Shown: piece by piece, positions 22,150 to 30,098 of the stretch
Numbering within the stretch: the first letter of the stretch is position 1
Layout of the letters: each line of letters begins with the position of its first letter
Assembly: GCA_964551305.1 (NCBI GenBank)
Contig: CAZKBT010000031.1
Location: 1 to 39,292 of the forward strand
Length of the DNA: 39,292 bases
Direction of reading: 5' to 3'
From: JBAZDC01 sp041654595
GTDB taxonomy: Bacteria > Pseudomonadota > Gammaproteobacteria > Burkholderiales > Burkholderiaceae_B
The notes under the pieces: generated by a model
Seen by the model: only the letters and a program-made list of their open reading frames with translations
Database searches by the model: none
Told to the model about the DNA's origin: nothing
Translations under genes and position numbers: made by a program

Positions 22150-22889
22150 GATGCCTCGTAGTCGTCCGCGAACTGCTGGGCGGCGGCGAAATTCAGGGTG
22201 CCTTCGTAGATGCTGCGGCCCAGGATCACGCCTTCCACGCCTTCGTCCTCGACCGCGCACAGGGCTTCGATGTCGCGCATGTCGGTCACGCCGCCCGAGG
22301 CGATGACGGGAATCTTGACGTGGCGGGCAAGCTGGACGGTCGCGTCGACGTTCACGCCCGAGAGCATGCCGTCGCGTCCGATGTCGGTGTAGATGATGGC
22401 TTCGCAGCCGTAGTCCTCGAATTTGCGGGCCAGGTCCTGCACGTCGTGGCGGGTCAGCTTGCTCCAGCCGTCAGTGGCGATCTTGCCGTCACGGGCGTCC
22501 AGGCCGACGATGATGTTGCCGGGGAACGCGCTGCATGCGTCGCGCAGCAGGCCCGGATTCTTGACGGCGGCGGTGCCGATGATGACGTAGGAAATGCCGT
22601 TGTTCAGATAGAACTCGATGGTGTCCAGATCGCGGATGCCGCCGCCGATCTGCACGGGGATGTCGTCGCTGACCGCATCGACGATGGCCTTGATGGCGGT
22701 CTCGTTCTTGGGCTTGCCCGCCACGGCGCCGTTCAGGTCGACCAAGTGCAGGCGCCGGGCGCCTTGTTCCAGCCATTGCGTGGCGATGGCGGCCGGGTCG
22801 TCGGAGAAAATCGTGGCGTCGTCCAGATCGCCTTGGCGCAAACGCACGCAGCGTCCGTCTTTTAGATCGATGGCAGGTATGAGGAGCAT
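22146..22889 (-). CDS. hisA: ProFAR isomerase (HisA)
   Basis: A 247-aa (beta/alpha)8 barrel, homologous to HisF. It has IPAIDLKDGRCVRL with the catalytic Asp, GGGIRD, and TDIGRDGMLSG with the second Asp. It catalyses the Amadori rearrangement of ProFAR to PRFAR, step 4. A 62-bp gap separates it from hisH upstream. No strong Shine-Dalgarno precedes its ATG, as for several genes in this run. Confidence 0.96.
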   Translation of the reverse strand: MLLIPAIDLKDGRCVRLRQGDLDDATIFSDDPAAIATQWLEQGARRLHLVDLNGAVAGKPKNETAIKAIVDAVSDDIPVQIGGGIRDLDTIEFYLNNGISYVIIGTAAVKNPGLLRDACSAFPGNIIVGLDARDGKIATDGWSKLTRHDVQDLARKFEDYGCEAIIYTDIGRDGMLSGVNVDATVQLARHVKIPVIASGGVTDMRDIEALCAVEDEGVEGVILGRSIYEGTLNFAAAQQFADDYEAS

Positions 22890-22951
22890 GATCGAAAGCC
22901 GATAAAAAGCAAAAGTTCAGGTTGATTAAGGGGCGTGGCGCTCAAGGGGCT

Positions 22952-23629
22952 TCAGGGCTTCCAGTCCGTGAAATTGCGATAAAGCCGCAGGCCGTGCGCC
23001 GCGCTTTTTTCCGGATGAAACTGTACCGCAAAAATATTAGCCCTTGCGGCGGCACAGGTAAAGTTGACGCCGTAACAGGTGTCCCCGACCGTCAGCGACG
23101 GATCGTCCGGCACGACGTAGTAGCTATGCACGAAATAGAAATACGCGCCATCCGGAATGCCGGCCCAAAGGGGGTGGCGCCGGGTCTGGCGCACCTGGTT
23201 CCAGCCCATGTGCGGGACCTTCAGGCGCACATGGCTGCCGGCGGCCTGCGAGGGCGGAGCGCCCGCACCGGAAGCGGGCTGGGCGTATTGCGGGCCCGCG
23301 AAGCGCCTGACCCGTCCTGGAAAGACGTCCAGGCATGGCACGTCGCCTTCTTCGCTGTGGCTGAAAAGCATTTGTTCGCCCACGCACACGGCCAGCAGGG
23401 GTTTTTCGCGGGCGGCGCGCAGCACCGCCTCGCGCAGGCCCGATTCGTTCAGCGTGCGCATGCAGTCGGGCATCGCGCCTTGCCCGGGAAAGACGACGCG
23501 CGAGGCGTTGTCGATGCCCTTGGGGTCCGCGCAGACCCGGATGTCGGCATCGGGCGCGGCCGCGCGCAAGGCGCGGGCGACCGAATGGAAATTACCCATG
23601 CCGTAATCGACGATAGCAATGGTTGTCAC
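22952..23629 (-). CDS. hisH: Imidazole glycerol phosphate synthase, glutamine amidotransferase subunit
   Basis: A 225-aa class I glutaminase. It starts (GTG at 23629) with TTIAIVDYGMGN. The nucleophile Cys lies in LLAVCVGEQML and the partner His/Glu in VQFHPEKS. It feeds ammonia through a channel to HisF. The protein is somewhat longer than the ~200-aa enteric form because of an Ala/Gly/Pro-rich insertion around residues 135-150 (QPASGAGAPPSQAAGS). The GTG start lacks a clear ribosome site, but upstream residues in frame belong to hisB read in another frame. Confidence 0.95.
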   Translation of the reverse strand: MTTIAIVDYGMGNFHSVARALRAAAPDADIRVCADPKGIDNASRVVFPGQGAMPDCMRTLNESGLREAVLRAAREKPLLAVCVGEQMLFSHSEEGDVPCLDVFPGRVRRFAGPQYAQPASGAGAPPSQAAGSHVRLKVPHMGWNQVRQTRRHPLWAGIPDGAYFYFVHSYYVVPDDPSLTVGDTCYGVNFTCAAARANIFAVQFHPEKSAAHGLRLYRNFTDWKP

Positions 23630-23651
23630 GGTAGTCGGCCGTTCTGGCGTT

Positions 23652-24239
23652 TCAGAGCACGCCCTTGGTGGAAGGAATGACCCCCGAATTGCGCGGGTCG
23701 TGCTCGACGGCCACGCGCAAGGCGCGGCCGAAGGCCTTGAAGACGGTCTCGCACTGGTGGTGCGCATTGTCGCCGCGCAGGTTGTCGATGTGCAGCGTCA
23801 CCAGGGCGTGATTGACGAAGCCCTGGAAGAATTCACGCGTCAGGTCGACGTCGAATTTGCCGATGTGCGAGCGCGTGAACGGAATGTTGTATATCAGGCC
23901 CGGGCGGCCGGAAAAATCGATGACCACGCGCGACAAGGCCTCGTCCAGCGGCACGTAGGCGTGACCGTAGCGGCGCAGGCCGGCTTTGTCTCCCACGGCA
24001 GCGGCCAACGCCTGGCCCAGCGTAATGCCGACGTCTTCGACGGTATGGTGATCGTCGATGTGTGTGTCGCCGTCGCAATGCACGTCCAGATCGATCAGGC
24101 CGTGCCGGGCGATCTGGTCCAGCATGTGATCCAGGAAGGGCACGCCGGTCTGGATGGTCTGGCGGCCGGTGCCGTCCAGGTTGATGGCAACGCGAATGCG
24201 TGTTTCATTGGTGTTGCGGGAAATGTCGGCGGTGCGCAT
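23652..24239 (-). CDS. hisB: Imidazoleglycerol-phosphate dehydratase (monofunctional)
   Basis: A 195-aa dehydratase with the manganese-binding motifs FLDHMLDQIARHG, DDHHTVEDVG, RSHIGKFD and DNAHHQCETVFKAFG. It catalyses step 6, IGP to imidazole acetol phosphate. It lacks the histidinol-phosphate phosphatase half found in enteric HisB, so that activity must be elsewhere. Only 13 bp separate it from hisD; the expected aminotransferase gene hisC is absent here. Confidence 0.96.
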   Translation of the reverse strand: MRTADISRNTNETRIRVAINLDGTGRQTIQTGVPFLDHMLDQIARHGLIDLDVHCDGDTHIDDHHTVEDVGITLGQALAAAVGDKAGLRRYGHAYVPLDEALSRVVIDFSGRPGLIYNIPFTRSHIGKFDVDLTREFFQGFVNHALVTLHIDNLRGDNAHHQCETVFKAFGRALRVAVEHDPRNSGVIPSTKGVL

Positions 24240-24252
24240 GTCGGGATCGCTG

Positions 24253-25563
24253 TCAGGATTCTACGGAGGTCAATCGGTATTCGGCGCTGGAGGCATGGGC
24301 GTACAGCCCTTCCGCGCGCGCCAGGTCGGCGGCTGTGCGCCCCAGGGTCTGGGCGCCGTCGCGCGAGACGTGGATGAGGCTGGAACGCTTCTGGAAATCA
24401 TACACGCCCAGCGGCGAGGAAAAGCGCGCGGTGCGCGACGTGGGCAACACGTGGTTGGGTCCGGCGCAATAATCGCCCAGGGATTCCGAGCTATAGCGTC
24501 CGAGGAAAATGGCGCCGGCATGGCGTATGCGCTCGGCCCATTGCTGCGGACGCTGAGTGGAAATTTCCAGGTGCTCCGGCGCGATGTCGTTGGCGATCTC
24601 ACAGGCTTCGTCCATGTCGCGCACCAGGATCAGCGCGCCGCGGTCCCGCAGACTGGCGGCGATGATGTCGGCGCGGGGCATGGTTGGCAGCAGGCGCTCG
24701 ATGGCGGTTTGCACTTGATCGAGGTAGCCGTCGTCAGGGCAGAGCAGGATGGACTGCGCCAGCTCGTCGTGCTCGGCCTGGGAGAACAGGTCCATGGCGA
24801 TCCAGTCGGGCGGCGTGGTGCCGTCCGCGATGATCAGGATTTCGCTGGGGCCGGCGATCATGTCGATGCCCACCGTGCCGAAGACCCGGCGTTTCGCGGC
24901 GGCGACGTAGGCGTTGCCCGGGCCGACGATCTTGTCCACGGCGGCGATGGTGGCCGTGCCGTACGCCAGGGCGCCCACGGCTTGCGCGCCGCCTATGCCC
25001 CATACGCGGTCCACGCCGCCTATGGCCGCGGCGGCCAGCACGACGGGATTGCGCGCGCCGTCCGGCGTGGGCGTGACCATGACCACATCGGACACGCCGG
25101 CGACCTTGGCCGGGATGGCGTTCATCAGGACGGAGGAGGGATAGGCGGCCTTGCCGCCCGGCACGTACAGGCCCACCCGGTCGAGCGGGGTGATCTTTTG
25201 TCCCAGCACGGTACCGTCGGGCTCGGCATAGGACCAGGATCGCGCGATCTGATGCTTGTGATAGCTTTGTATGCGCTCGGCGGCGGTTTCCAGCGCCCGG
25301 CGCTGATCCGCGGGCAGGGCGTCGCGCGCCGCGACCCATTCCTTGCGGTCGATTTCCAGCGCGGCGACGGAATCGGCCGCCACGCGATCGAAACGTTGCG
25401 TGTACTCCAGGACGGCGGCATCGCCTTCGGCCTGGACCCGGCGCAGGATGTCGGCGGCGGCCCGTTCGATGGTTTCATCTTGGGACGCGTCGAAAGCCAG
25501 CAGTGTTCTCAGCCGGCTGCGGAATCCTTCGGTCAGGGTACTCAGGCGTGAAATCGTAGACAT
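24253..25563 (-). CDS. hisD: Histidinol dehydrogenase
   Basis: A 436-aa NAD-dependent zinc enzyme. Features are GLYVPGGKAAYPSSVLMNA, the family signature near IDMIAGPSEILIIAD, the zinc and catalytic site FSQAEHDELAQS, IAPEHLEI and YCAGPNHVLPT. It oxidises histidinol to histidine in two steps (the last of the pathway). I start at 25563; an in-frame TTG 10 codons upstream is less likely. A terminator-like hairpin with seven T's sits directly before this start (separate entry). Confidence 0.96.
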   Translation of the reverse strand: MSTISRLSTLTEGFRSRLRTLLAFDASQDETIERAAADILRRVQAEGDAAVLEYTQRFDRVAADSVAALEIDRKEWVAARDALPADQRRALETAAERIQSYHKHQIARSWSYAEPDGTVLGQKITPLDRVGLYVPGGKAAYPSSVLMNAIPAKVAGVSDVVMVTPTPDGARNPVVLAAAAIGGVDRVWGIGGAQAVGALAYGTATIAAVDKIVGPGNAYVAAAKRRVFGTVGIDMIAGPSEILIIADGTTPPDWIAMDLFSQAEHDELAQSILLCPDDGYLDQVQTAIERLLPTMPRADIIAASLRDRGALILVRDMDEACEIANDIAPEHLEISTQRPQQWAERIRHAGAIFLGRYSSESLGDYCAGPNHVLPTSRTARFSSPLGVYDFQKRSSLIHVSRDGAQTLGRTAADLARAEGLYAHASSAEYRLTSVES

Positions 25564-25568
25564 GGCGC

Positions 25569-25590
25569 AAAAAAAGCAATCGGTAACTGC
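25569..25590 (-). terminator. Weak terminator-like hairpin with T7 tract between hisG and hisD
   Basis: On the - strand, GCAGT pairs with ATTGC (one G-U pair) around TACCG. Seven T's follow directly, and then GCGCC and the hisD ATG. The stem is short, so termination would be partial at most; the U-rich stretch could instead serve ribosome binding, since hisD has no Shine-Dalgarno. It resembles the stronger arrangement before yadG. Confidence 0.3.
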
Positions 25591-25605
25591 CAAACCTACA
25601 CGGTA

Positions 25606-26283
25606 TCAGATTTTGTCGGTCGTGGCGCCGGCGAATGCGTTGATGAGCGGTTGCAGTTGCGCCGAGCGGGTTTTCAGGGATGCCTGGTTGACGATCAGGC
25701 GGGACGAAATATCGGCGATGTCCTCCACGGCGACCAGGCGATTGGCCTTGAGCGTGTTGCCCGTGGACACCAGGTCGACGATGGCGTCGGCCAGTCCGAC
25801 CAGCGGTGCCAGCTCCATGGAGCCGTACAGCTTGATGATGTCGACGTAGACGCCCTTGTTGGCGAAGTGCTCGCGCGCGGCCTGGACGTACTTGGTGGCG
25901 ACGCGCAGGCGCGAGCCCTGGCGCACCGCCGCCTGGTAATCGTAGCCTTCGGGCACCGCGACGCACAGGCGGCAGCGGGCGATGTTCAGGTCGATCGGCT
26001 GGTACAGGCCGCCCGGATGGGTGGCGGCGTGCTCGTGCATCACGTCCTTGCCCGCGATGCCGAAATCCGCGGCGCCGTACTGGACGTACGTGGGGACGTC
26101 GGTGGCGCGCACGATGATGATCCGCAGGCCCGGATCGCTGGTGGCCAGGATGAGCTTGCGCGAGGTTTCGGGGTTGTCCTGAACGTCGATGCCCGCGGCG
26201 GCCAGCAGCGGCAGGGTTTCGTCGAAGATGCGCCCTTTTGACAGGGCCAGGGTGAGCGGTTTTTTCGGCGGGGCCGCGTTCAT
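25606..26283 (-). CDS. hisG: ATP phosphoribosyltransferase, short form
   Basis: A 225-aa catalytic subunit starting the histidine pathway (ATP + PRPP to PR-ATP). Features are LALSKGRIFDETLPLL, YGAADFGIAGKDV and the PRPP loop region DAIVDLVSTGNTLKAN. It lacks the ~80-residue C-terminal regulatory domain of the long form. It should therefore require a separate HisZ subunit, not in this window. The ATG at 26283 has CAGGAGT upstream and overlaps the murA stop by 4 bp. Confidence 0.96.
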   Translation of the reverse strand: MNAAPPKKPLTLALSKGRIFDETLPLLAAAGIDVQDNPETSRKLILATSDPGLRIIIVRATDVPTYVQYGAADFGIAGKDVMHEHAATHPGGLYQPIDLNIARCRLCVAVPEGYDYQAAVRQGSRLRVATKYVQAAREHFANKGVYVDIIKLYGSMELAPLVGLADAIVDLVSTGNTLKANRLVAVEDIADISSRLIVNQASLKTRSAQLQPLINAFAGATTDKI

Positions 26284-27545
26284 GACGGACTCCTGGATAG
26301 GCGTTCGATCGTGGCGCCCAGCGCGCGCAGCTTGTGTTCCATGCGCTCGTAGCCGCGATCCAGGTGGTAAATGCGCTCTATGGTCGTCTCGCCCTCGGCG
26401 GCCAGGCCGGCGATGACCAGGCTGGCCGACGCCCGCAGGTCGGTGGCCATCACGGTGGCGCCCGACAGCCTGGGCGTGCCGATGACCACGGCCGTGGGGC
26501 CGTCGATCTCGATCTGCGCGCCCATGCGGCAGAGTTCCTGGACGTGCATGTAGCGGTTCTCGAAGATCGTTTCCACGATGACGGCGGTGCCGTCGGCGAT
26601 GGTGTTCAGGGCCATGAGCTGGGCCTGCATGTCGGTCGGCAGGCCGGGGTATTCGACGGTGCGGAAACCGGTCGCGACGGGGCGCTTGTCCATGCGGGCG
26701 CGTATCCAGTCGTCGCCGCATTCGATGGACACGCCCGCGTCGCGCAGCTTGTCCAGGGTTGCGCCCATGGTCAAGGGGGCGGCGTGGCGCAGCATGACGT
26801 CGCCGCCGGTCGCGCCGACGGCGCACAGGAAGCTGCCCGCTTCGATGCGATCGGCAATGACGCGGTGGGTCGCGCCGTGCAGGCGCTCGACGCCGTCGAT
26901 GACAATACGGTGCGTGCCGTGACCCTGGATCTTGGCGCCCATGCCGATCAGCAGCTCGGCCAGGTCGCTGACTTCGGGCTCGCAGGCCGCATTTTCCAGG
27001 ACGGTGCGTCCCTCGGCCAGCACGGCGGCCATCATCAGGTTTTCGGTGCCGGTGACGGTCACCATGTCGGTGCGGATGGTCGCGCCTTTCAGGCGCGCGG
27101 CGCGCGCCACCACGAAACCGTGCTCGATCTCGATGTCCGCGCCCAGCGCGGCCAGGCCCTTGATGTGCTGATCGACGGGGCGCTGCCCGATGGCGCAGCC
27201 GCCGGGCAGGCTGACGCGCGCCTCGCCGAAGCGCGCCAGCAAGGGGCCGAGCACCAGGATGGAGGCGCGCATGGTCTTGACCAGCTCATAGGGAGCTTCC
27301 AGCGTGTGCACGTTCGCGGCATTCATCACCACGCCGCCGTCCGATTGCCTGGCGGATTCGACGCCCATGAGCTGCAACAGCTTCAGCGTGGTGTGGATGT
27401 CGTTCAGCTCGGGCACGTTTTCCAGGTGGAGTTCATCGGCGCTGAGCAGGCTGGCGCACAGAATGGGCAGGGCGGCGTTCTTGGCGCCCGAGATGCGGAT
27501 TTCGCCGTTCAGCCGCGCGCCGCCCGTGATGGTGAGTTTATCCAT
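26280..27545 (-). CDS. murA: UDP-N-acetylglucosamine 1-carboxyvinyltransferase
   Basis: A 421-aa enzyme for the first committed step of peptidoglycan synthesis in the cytoplasm, adding enolpyruvate from PEP to UDP-GlcNAc. Conserved parts are ISGAKNAALPILCASLL, the loop SLPGGCAIGQRPVDQH with catalytic C117 (the fosfomycin target, so not the resistant Asp form), and PTDMQAQLMAL. It overlaps ibaG by 8 bp upstream and hisG by 4 bp downstream, so it is embedded in the operon. Confidence 0.97.
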   Translation of the reverse strand: MDKLTITGGARLNGEIRISGAKNAALPILCASLLSADELHLENVPELNDIHTTLKLLQLMGVESARQSDGGVVMNAANVHTLEAPYELVKTMRASILVLGPLLARFGEARVSLPGGCAIGQRPVDQHIKGLAALGADIEIEHGFVVARAARLKGATIRTDMVTVTGTENLMMAAVLAEGRTVLENAACEPEVSDLAELLIGMGAKIQGHGTHRIVIDGVERLHGATHRVIADRIEAGSFLCAVGATGGDVMLRHAAPLTMGATLDKLRDAGVSIECGDDWIRARMDKRPVATGFRTVEYPGLPTDMQAQLMALNTIADGTAVIVETIFENRYMHVQELCRMGAQIEIDGPTAVVIGTPRLSGATVMATDLRASASLVIAGLAAEGETTIERIYHLDRGYERMEHKLRALGATIERLSRSPS

Positions 27546-27786
27546 GATTGTTCTTCTGGTATTCGTCGGGTGTCAGGGTGAGCATCGACAGGGCGTGTAT
27601 TTCGGCCTTCATGCGGTCGCCCAGCGCGGCGTAGACGAGCTTGTGGCGCGCGATCGGCCGCTTGCCCTCGAATGCCTGGCTGACGATGACGGCATCGAAG
27701 TGCGAGCCGTCGCCCTGCACTTGCACCAGGGCGCAGTCCAGGTTGTCCATGATGTACTGGCGTATTTGTTCGGGGGTGGGCAACAT
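27538..27786 (-). CDS. ibaG: BolA-family protein (IbaG-like)
   Basis: An 82-aa protein with the BolA fold motifs VQGDGSHFDAVIVS, FEGKRPIARHKLVYAALGD (conserved His) and EIHALSMLTLTP. Family members pair with monothiol glutaredoxins on a [2Fe-2S] cluster; IbaG is linked to acid resistance and is classically found beside murA and the mla genes. It overlaps the start of murA by 8 bp and follows the ABC permease gene after 5 bp. Confidence 0.93.
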   Translation of the reverse strand: MLPTPEQIRQYIMDNLDCALVQVQGDGSHFDAVIVSQAFEGKRPIARHKLVYAALGDRMKAEIHALSMLTLTPDEYQKNNHG

Positions 27787-27791
27787 GGCGT

Positions 27792-28583
27792 TCAGCTCCT
27801 GAGTTTATAGCCGTTGGCGAGCAGTCTGAGCGCGGCGGCGCTGAGCACGATAAAGCAGGCGGATACGATGGCCAGACTGCGCCAGGGAGAGACGTCCGAG
27901 ACCAGGAAAAAACCGTAGCGGAATCCGTCTATGGTGTAGAAAATGGGATTCCAGTGCGAGACGGCATACCAGAACGGCGGCAGGCTGTGTATGGAGTAGA
28001 ACACGCCCGACAGGAAGGTCGCGGGCAGGATCAGGAAGTTCTGGAAAACGGCCAGCTGGTCGAATTTTTCGGACCAGAGGCCGGCGATCAGGCCCAGCAC
28101 GCCCATGATGCCGCATGAGAGCACGGCAAACGCCAGTACCCAGGCCAGGTTGCCGATATGCAAGGGCATGAAGAACAGCGCGACGAGCCAGACGCCCAGC
28201 CCAACGCACAGCCCGCGCACGATGGCGGCCAGTATGTAGGCGCTGAAGATTTCCCGGTGCGACAGGGGGGGCAGCAGGATGAAGACCAGGTTGCCCGTGA
28301 TGCGGCTTTGTATCAGCGACGACGATGGATTGGCGAAGGCGTTCTGCAGCATGCTCATCATCATCAGGCCGGGTATCAGAAACGAGGTGTACGAGATGGA
28401 GCCGTAGATCTGCACCCGTCCTTCCAGGACGTGGGCGAACACCAAAAGGTACAACAGCGCGGTCAGAACCGGCGCGGCGATGGTCTGCAGCGCCACTTTC
28501 CAGAAGCGCAGCAGCTCCTTGCGCAGCAGGGTCGGGAAGCCGGATCTTGCCGGCGCGGCGGAAGTGACGGGGCCGGTACTCAT
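27792..28583 (-). CDS. yadH: ABC-2 type exporter permease (YadH-like)
   Basis: A 263-aa inner-membrane protein of the ABC-2 family with about six helices. The N-terminal part is LLRKELLRFWKVALQTIAAPVLTALL, then a pair in TSFLIPGLMMMSML, and near the C-terminus LPATFLSGVFYSIHSLPPFW. The substrate of this broadly conserved exporter is unknown. Its ATG overlaps the ATPase stop by 4 bp. The gene symbol is by similarity to E. coli yadH. Confidence 0.9.
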   Translation of the reverse strand: MSTGPVTSAAPARSGFPTLLRKELLRFWKVALQTIAAPVLTALLYLLVFAHVLEGRVQIYGSISYTSFLIPGLMMMSMLQNAFANPSSSLIQSRITGNLVFILLPPLSHREIFSAYILAAIVRGLCVGLGVWLVALFFMPLHIGNLAWVLAFAVLSCGIMGVLGLIAGLWSEKFDQLAVFQNFLILPATFLSGVFYSIHSLPPFWYAVSHWNPIFYTIDGFRYGFFLVSDVSPWRSLAIVSACFIVLSAAALRLLANGYKLRS

Positions 28584-29368
28584 GCCACCGCCGGAGTGTA
28601 GTCGCTGTGCATGATGCGCACGAACGCGTCTTCGAGGTCAGCGCCGCCGACGCGCGCCATCAGCGCCTGGGTCGTGTCCAGCGCGACGACGCGGCCCGCC
28701 TTGAGCATGGCGACACGCTGGCACAAGGCCTCGGCTTCTTCCAGGTAGTGCGTCGTCAGCAAGATGGTATGCCCTTCCTTGTTCAATCGGGAAATGAAGT
28801 CCCACAGCGTGCGGCGCAGATCCACGTCCACGCCCGCCGTCGGTTCGTCCAGGATGATGACGGGCGGCCTGTGCACCAGCGCCTGCGCCACCAGCACGCG
28901 GCGCTTCATGCCGCCCGACAGCGCGCGCATGTTTACCTCGGCCTTGTCGCTCAGGCCCAGGTTGCTGAGGATCTCGTCTATCCAGTCGTCGTTGTTGCGC
29001 AGGCCGAAATACCCCGATTGCATGCGCAGGGTCTCGCGCACCGTGAAGAAAGGGTCGTAGACGATTTCCTGCGGCACGACGCCCAGCGCCCGCCGCGACT
29101 GCTTGAATTCGCCGACCACGTCATAGCCGCAGACGCGGGCCTTGCCCGAGCTGGCCCTGGCAAGGCCGGCCAGGATGGAGATCAGCGTGGTCTTGCCCGC
29201 GCCGTTCGGGCCCAGCAAGCCAAAGAATTCGCCATGTTCCACGCGCAGATCGACGTCGTCGAGCGCTTGAAAGCCTGCGTCGGCAGGCGTGCCCGACAGC
29301 CTGTCTTTCAGGCTGCGCGGTCGGGGGGGATAGATTTTGGATATGTGTTCTAGGGTAAGGGCGGACAT
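28580..29368 (-). CDS. yadG: ABC-2 type exporter ATP-binding protein (YadG-like)
   Basis: A 262-aa ATPase. Walker A is GPNGAGKTTL, the Q-loop region is VVPQEIVYD, the signature is LSGGMKRRV, Walker B is VIILDEPTAGVD, and the H-loop is LTTHYLEEAE. It pairs with the following permease in an exporter of unknown substrate. Its ATG has no Shine-Dalgarno and is preceded by an intrinsic-terminator-like hairpin, 7 bp upstream. In related genomes a STAS-domain mlaB commonly sits between mlaC and this gene; here it does not. Confidence 0.92.
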   Translation of the reverse strand: MSALTLEHISKIYPPRPRSLKDRLSGTPADAGFQALDDVDLRVEHGEFFGLLGPNGAGKTTLISILAGLARASSGKARVCGYDVVGEFKQSRRALGVVPQEIVYDPFFTVRETLRMQSGYFGLRNNDDWIDEILSNLGLSDKAEVNMRALSGGMKRRVLVAQALVHRPPVIILDEPTAGVDVDLRRTLWDFISRLNKEGHTILLTTHYLEEAEALCQRVAMLKAGRVVALDTTQALMARVGGADLEDAFVRIMHSDYTPAVA

Positions 29369-29374
29369 GGCGCG

Positions 29375-29406
29375 AAAAAAAGCTCGGCTTGAAGATCAAG
29401 CCAAGC
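29375..29406 (-). terminator. Intrinsic terminator (or attenuator) between mlaC and yadG
   Basis: On the - strand, GCTTGGCTTG pairs with CAAGCCGAGC (10 bp including one G-U) around ATCTT, followed immediately by seven T's. It starts 26 bp after the mlaC stop and ends 7 bp before the yadG ATG. A perfect TATAAT lies just upstream at 29412-29417 (- strand) but with no good -35. It likely ends the mla transcript, possibly incompletely. Confidence 0.75.
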
Positions 29407-29431
29407 CATACATTATAGACGGTCGCGATGG

Positions 29432-30085
29432 TCAGGACGCCTGGCGATTGAGCGCCGCGATCAGGCCGTCGATGCCGTTTTGCGTAATCTGCTGGGCGAA
29501 CTGGTTGCGGTAGTTCTGGATCAGCCAGATGCCTTCCACGTTCAGATCGTAGATCTTCCAGCCCTGAGGGGTTTTTTCCAGGCGATAGTCGATGCCGACC
29601 GTGGGCCCGTTGCTTTGCGATACCAGCGAGCGCACGACGACGTCCTCCGCGTTAGGATCACCGCGAAACGGCTGGGCCGTCAGGGTGGAGCGTTGGTCGA
29701 CCTTGGTGAATGCGCCGCTGTACGTGCGCACGAGCGTGCCCTTGAAGGCCTCGATCAGCGCTTTCTTCTGCTCGGGCGTGGCTTGGCGCCAATAACGGCC
29801 GGCCGCCAGGCGCGTGGTTTTTTCCAGGTTGACGTAAGGCAGGACGAATTGATTCACGATCTGGTTGATCTGCGCGAGATCGCCGCGTTGCGCGCCGGCG
29901 TTCTGCTTGATCGCGTCCAAGGCGTTGTTGCCGACGGCCATGACGAAATCGTTGGGGGCCGCATTGGCGTCGACGTTGCCTTGCGCCAAGGCGGGGGCAC
30001 CGGCCATGCTCAGGCCGAGCAGTCCGGCGCCGGCAAGGCGCGCCAGGTTCTGGATGGAAAGCAGCGAGATAAAGCGTTGGATCAT
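29432..30085 (-). CDS. mlaC: Phospholipid-binding protein MlaC (Ttg2D/tolC-tolerance family)
   Basis: A 217-aa periplasmic shuttle. The signal peptide covers residues 1 to ~34 (hydrophobic LAGAGLLGLSMAGAPALAQ). The mature fold has VNQFVLPYVNLEKTTRLAAGRYWR, ATPEQKKALIEAFKGTLVRTY and WKIYDLNVEGIWLIQNYRNQF. MlaC carries glycerophospholipids between the outer-membrane MlaA complex and the inner-membrane MlaFED transporter. It follows mlaA after 13 bp, and an intrinsic terminator follows. Confidence 0.94.
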   Translation of the reverse strand: MIQRFISLLSIQNLARLAGAGLLGLSMAGAPALAQGNVDANAAPNDFVMAVGNNALDAIKQNAGAQRGDLAQINQIVNQFVLPYVNLEKTTRLAAGRYWRQATPEQKKALIEAFKGTLVRTYSGAFTKVDQRSTLTAQPFRGDPNAEDVVVRSLVSQSNGPTVGIDYRLEKTPQGWKIYDLNVEGIWLIQNYRNQFAQQITQNGIDGLIAALNRQAS

Positions 30086-30098
30086 GTAGGCTCCTGTA

